Shown: one piece after another, positions 55,681-59,093 of the stretch
How positions within the stretch are numbered: the stretch's first letter is position 1
How the letters are laid out: each line of letters opens with the position of its first letter
Assembly (NCBI GenBank): GCA_001970955.1
Contig: MPUH01000380.1
Span: 1 to 59,093, forward strand
DNA from: Stentor coeruleus
Taxonomy: Eukaryota > Ciliophora > Heterotrichea > Heterotrichida > Stentoridae
Reading direction: 5' to 3'
DNA length: 59,093 bases
The notes under the pieces: model-generated
The model's input: the letters and a program-made list of their open reading frames with translations, nothing else
The model's database searches: none
What the model was told of the DNA's origin: nothing
Position numbers and translations under genes: made by a program

Positions 55681-58600
55681 TTAGCATAGTTCATAAAAAA
55701 GTTCAGATGGGAAGAAATCCTCTCTTCTATAAGTTTCTTTGATTATATCCAAAATCTCTGGGGTTGTAGTACAAGTTTTATTAGATCCTGAGATTTCCCA
55801 CACATTCTGATTTCTCACTGCCAAACAATTTATATCAAGTTCATTTTTTATGCTAAAAACCACACATTTTAACATATAAATTCTCAGTTTATTATCTTCA
55901 GTACAATCTAAAATAATTTTATCTTTTAAGCAGTTCTTACATGTTGCTAATACCTCAGATTGTTTGTCATTATCTGTTAGATAATATATGCATATATAAT
56001 AAAGTATTTGTGGTATTTGAATTAGCTTATAAATAATCGGCACTAGCCTGTTTTCATAAGAATACGTTAAATAATTACCTGAAATACTTTGATCAACTCC
56101 TGGTACTAAGTGATTTAAGAGCATTAATGAAAAAATTGGATAAGTTTTATTATCATCACTACGTCTACAAAAACCTTTAATCAAAAAAATCCTACAAACA
56201 GGGCAGGAATAATCAATACATTTGCTTCCTATATGTATTCTATAAAATATCAATTTAATTGTATTCTCAATATTATAATTTTTTAAAGCATTGTCACATA
56301 TTTTCTCAACAGCTTTCTCATTAAAGCTTTCTTTAAATTCCCAAATTTTTTTTGAGTTTTTTAATTTGCATTCGTTTCTTAATAATGTTTTCATAATAGT
56401 AAACCATTTTTCATTGATTCTTGTATATTTAAGAAAAGCATTTTTGAATTTTGTCAAACTACTCATGATTTCAAGTGATTTAGAAATATATTTAAAGCTT
56501 TGTTTTTCATAGAAAGCGATATTTGGAGTGTAACCTTTATTTATTATTTCTTGTAATGTCATAGGATTAGAGGCTATAAGACCATTTTCATAAATAATCC
56601 AATTTCCTGAAATTTTTATATAGGCTAGAGAATCATAATTTGAAGGCATTGAAAAAATAATTGAATGTATAGTGTAGACTTCTGAAGGATTATTGGTAAA
56701 AAGAATTTCGTTTTCGTAAAGAAATAATTTTGAGTCTTCTAGGTTGGCTTTTAGATCTATAGCAAGCAAAGGTGGGGTAGTTTCTAATTTGAGATTATCG
56801 GCTTCAGATAAATTATTGAAAAATACTTGATAATCAAACCCTTTTTTTACAACATTATATTGTAAAGTAACATTTTCTTCTATCACAGAAACTCCAAGCT
56901 TTCTTATAATTTTTTCATTCCCATCCCTATTAACTACTATTTGGCAACAAAATATTTTACAAGCAATGCACTTGCATTTCAAACAATTTTTCGCATTACA
57001 ATGAAAAATACTCAAAAAGCTGTTGAAAATATCGTCAAGAAAACGAATTTCTCCTTTTTTTTTAAAAGAGTTGACACATTGAAGTGGAATTTCTGGTAAT
57101 TGTGTTTTTTCAATAATAGCTTTATCAAATTTTACTAGTAATGAAAAAATATCTTTTATATCTTTATTATTTGTGTCTGTTTTAGCACAAACTCTAATCA
57201 AGGCTTGGGTTGAACAAATTGATAAAAAAAGGTTTGAGATATAATCTTTTATTGATTTCATAGGAACTCCACGATAGTAAATAAACCCTTCAGGAAAATA
57301 ACCTTTTGTTATCAATTCAAAATCTTCAAGTTTTAAATATAATGGCTCTAAATCACTATCATTTACAAGCATCCACAAATTATAAGTCCTTGAAAAAAGC
57401 AAAGTTTTATAGTGTTCATTTTTAAACAATATAATTGACTTAAGTTCATAATGATAAGATTTTCCATTATTAACATAATCAATACACTGGTTATTTTCCA
57501 AAAAATATTCCAGCATCTCTGTTTTCTTTTTTTCATCATTCCCTGAAGTAACTTGAATTTTATAAATCAAAGCCCATGGAGGATTAGGTATATCAAATCT
57601 ATTTATTATTTTCCCATATATTGTCAAAATATTGTCATTATATTTTATCCCTATTTTATCAATAGTCTGAGTTAAACTATATGAATTTACTTCTTTTTGT
57701 CTATTTGAAACAATAAAGCCTTTAATCCAAAAATTTTTACATGATGGGCATTTTTCATTTGGGGTACAATATGAATTTTCATGAATTTTTTTTTGGAGAA
57801 GGTCTAAAAATTCTAAAGAATTTGCTTTACCTTTTTCTAGCTTGTTTAAGTTGCAATCAGATTCTGAAAACTTTTTCCTAAAAATCGACAAATTGCAAGA
57901 TTTTTTGCCCTGGATGGATTCACTAAGTTCTGTTTTGACTATTTTTATAAACTCATTTGCCCATTCGATGTTATTTTTTGGTTTCCATTTGCATATGTCA
58001 GTTTTGAATGATGGAAGGTTGAAGATGCTTTGAATTGCCGAGTTTATAAAACAGTTCATCATATCTTCTGGATTATCACATCGCAAAGGCTGAGTTCCTT
58101 GCCCAGCATTCTGATTTTTATTATCCAATCTTGCTTGTTTTAAATAAAATAAGAAAATATCAGTAATATTATCATAACATTGAACTGAAAAAAGTGCATC
58201 AAAAATATTTTTGTAAATTCTTTCTTCTGAAGTATCATCATCTTCAATAAAGTTCCATTTGTTATTGTTTTTCAAAATTGTTATTGATTTATTTCTCCCA
58301 CCATATACTAATATTAATGAATACAAGAAAAACGAGTGAAACTCATTTTTTGGGTCTTCAAACTTTAGATTTTCAAGTTCAGCAATATAATCCTTCCTCT
58401 TAAGCGGTTTCATATGATATACTAAATAATCATTATATCTAATTGGCATTTTTTCATAATCATTATTTGTATATAATTTAAGTATCATAAACATCTTAAA
58501 ATATTCCCCTCTAATAATATCTTTAAACTTATTCATATCTGCTGATATAAGTATTGTGTCTATAAAATTATGTTTTATTTTCTCTACAAATTCATAAATA

Positions 58601-59093
58601 CTTTGGTTTTCAGGTAATTCTAAACTTGTAAAATATTCTATTTTAAAGTCAGGCTTTTCAGAAATTTTATATACAAGATGTTCACAAAATGGGCATTTGC
58701 ATAATCTATTAAGCCCAGAATTTATTAAATGGACTTCTTCAATACAATTGCGAAATAATTCGGCATAACTAGTTTTATCATTTTTATAAGTTACATCTGA
58801 ATTTTTAAAAAATATTTTGCTTATACTATCAAAATCCTTAGGTTTTATCAATAATTCTGTTGACTTTTCAGAACTTCGATCTTGGCTTTCATTTGTATTT
58901 TTTTTTTCTTTTAGGCTACCCCAGTATGTTTGTACTTTACAAAATTCATGAATCATTTCTCTTAAAGGCATTTGTTTACAATTTTTACTTTGGCAATTTA
59001 TTAGCGTTAAGTAAATTTTATCAAAATAGAAAAAGTTCATCCATACAATATTCGTAAATTTTGAATATTTTTTTTCAAGTTCAGAAGAAGATT
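55681..59093 (-). CDS. giant protein of tandem degenerate USP-like (deubiquitinase) modules, 5' end outside window
   Basis: The frame is open from the right edge (the ATG at 59038-59040 is internal, because in-frame codons continue to 59091) to the stop at 55681, at least 1136 residues. Four similar modules of about 255-315 residues are visible (numbering from that ATG). Each has a C-x2-C knuckle (CPFC 116-119, CPSC 431-434, CIAC 691-694, CPVC 946-949), followed about 100-125 residues later by a beta stretch with a final W (KWNFIEDDD, NLWMLVNDSD, NWIIYENG, VWEISGS), the USP His-box layout. Only module 2 has the catalytic set: Cys330 in MMNCFINSAIQSIFNLPSF (compare USP NTCYxNSxLQ), His543 in EHY and Asp561 in WMLVNDSD. 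The other modules lack Cys and His and should be inactive. Membrane segments are not evident. It is read as a USP array with one potentially active domain; the orthologue is unknown. Confidence 0.75.
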   Translation of the reverse strand, partial: SSSELEKKYSKFTNIVWMNFFYFDKIYLTLINCQSKNCKQMPLREMIHEFCKVQTYWGSLKEKKNTNESQDRSSEKSTELLIKPKDFDSISKIFFKNSDVTYKNDKTSYAELFRNCIEEVHLINSGLNRLCKCPFCEHLVYKISEKPDFKIEYFTSLELPENQSIYEFVEKIKHNFIDTILISADMNKFKDIIRGEYFKMFMILKLYTNNDYEKMPIRYNDYLVYHMKPLKRKDYIAELENLKFEDPKNEFHSFFLYSLILVYGGRNKSITILKNNNKWNFIEDDDTSEERIYKNIFDALFSVQCYDNITDIFLFYLKQARLDNKNQNAGQGTQPLRCDNPEDMMNCFINSAIQSIFNLPSFKTDICKWKPKNNIEWANEFIKIVKTELSESIQGKKSCNLSIFRKKFSESDCNLNKLEKGKANSLEFLDLLQKKIHENSYCTPNEKCPSCKNFWIKGFIVSNRQKEVNSYSLTQTIDKIGIKYNDNILTIYGKIINRFDIPNPPWALIYKIQVTSGNDEKKKTEMLEYFLENNQCIDYVNNGKSYHYELKSIILFKNEHYKTLLFSRTYNLWMLVNDSDLEPLYLKLEDFELITKGYFPEGFIYYRGVPMKSIKDYISNLFLSICSTQALIRVCAKTDTNNKDIKDIFSLLVKFDKAIIEKTQLPEIPLQCVNSFKKKGEIRFLDDIFNSFLSIFHCNAKNCLKCKCIACKIFCCQIVVNRDGNEKIIRKLGVSVIEENVTLQYNVVKKGFDYQVFFNNLSEADNLKLETTPPLLAIDLKANLEDSKLFLYENEILFTNNPSEVYTIHSIIFSMPSNYDSLAYIKISGNWIIYENGLIASNPMTLQEIINKGYTPNIAFYEKQSFKYISKSLEIMSSLTKFKNAFLKYTRINEKWFTIMKTLLRNECKLKNSKKIWEFKESFNEKAVEKICDNALKNYNIENTIKLIFYRIHIGSKCIDYSCPVCRIFLIKGFCRRSDDNKTYPIFSLMLLNHLVPGVDQSISGNYLTYSYENRLVPIIYKLIQIPQILYYICIYYLTDNDKQSEVLATCKNCLKDKIILDCTEDNKLRIYMLKCVVFSIKNELDINCLAVRNQNVWEISGSNKTCTTTPEILDIIKETYRREDFFPSELFYELC

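Overview
This window looks like macronuclear DNA of a heterotrich ciliate, most likely Stentor or a close relative. The DNA is very AT-rich and gene-dense. The large, recognisable genes run end to end under the standard code. Three genes are interrupted by introns of exactly 15 nt with GT...AG ends: HOOK (two introns), GAR1 (one) and a transmembrane RING protein (one). In each case removing the intron restores a continuous family-typical protein. The gene set is strictly eukaryotic: calcineurin A, importin-7/8-like, GAR1, cytosolic carboxypeptidase, CCDC61/VFL3, HOOK and Sfi1-like.

Layout. 1-1.5 kb: the 3' end of a plus-strand gene, then a gap with decayed coding sequence. 1.5-12.6 kb: three large minus-strand genes (a disordered Ser/Lys-rich protein, an Sfi1-type repeat protein and a tubulin-deglutamylase-type carboxypeptidase). 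12.6-16.9 kb: a sparse zone with one zinc-finger gene and gene relics. 16.9-26.6 kb: a compact block of small genes (zinc finger/coiled coil, two-RRM protein, CCHC protein, Kelch protein, GAR1, LRR protein). 27.8-36.8 kb: importin, Cys-rich, J-domain, ankyrin and RING genes. 38-48 kb: HOOK, WD40, rhodanese-like, EF-hand coiled coil and CCDC61/VFL3. 48.5-53.4 kb: a tandem array of four 7TM receptor-like genes with at least two decayed copies. 53.7-55.1 kb: calcineurin A. 55.7 kb to the end: a large gene, cut by the window edge, that appears to be a string of degenerate ubiquitin-specific-protease modules.

How the genes fit together. Several products belong to the ciliary cortex and microtubule system: Sfi1-like repeats (centrin scaffold), a CCP deglutamylase, CCDC61/VFL3 (basal-body orientation), HOOK (dynein adaptor) and an EF-hand coiled-coil protein. 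Calcineurin and the EF-hand protein are calcium-dependent, and calcium drives heterotrich contraction. This is thematic inference; there are no operons.

Assembly caution. Eight single N characters each sit between two copies of the same flanking sequence, and three more duplications lack an N. Removing one copy restores the reading frame or the expected length in the Kelch, ankyrin and third 7TM genes. The most economical reading is unmerged contig overlaps. The annotation below gives window coordinates and states what changes when the duplicate is collapsed.

Limits. Families were assigned from motifs by eye, without any database search. Longer intergenic gaps contain protein-like frames broken by in-frame stops. 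They are most simply gene ghosts, but the alternative of stop-codon reassignment is discussed in the findings.
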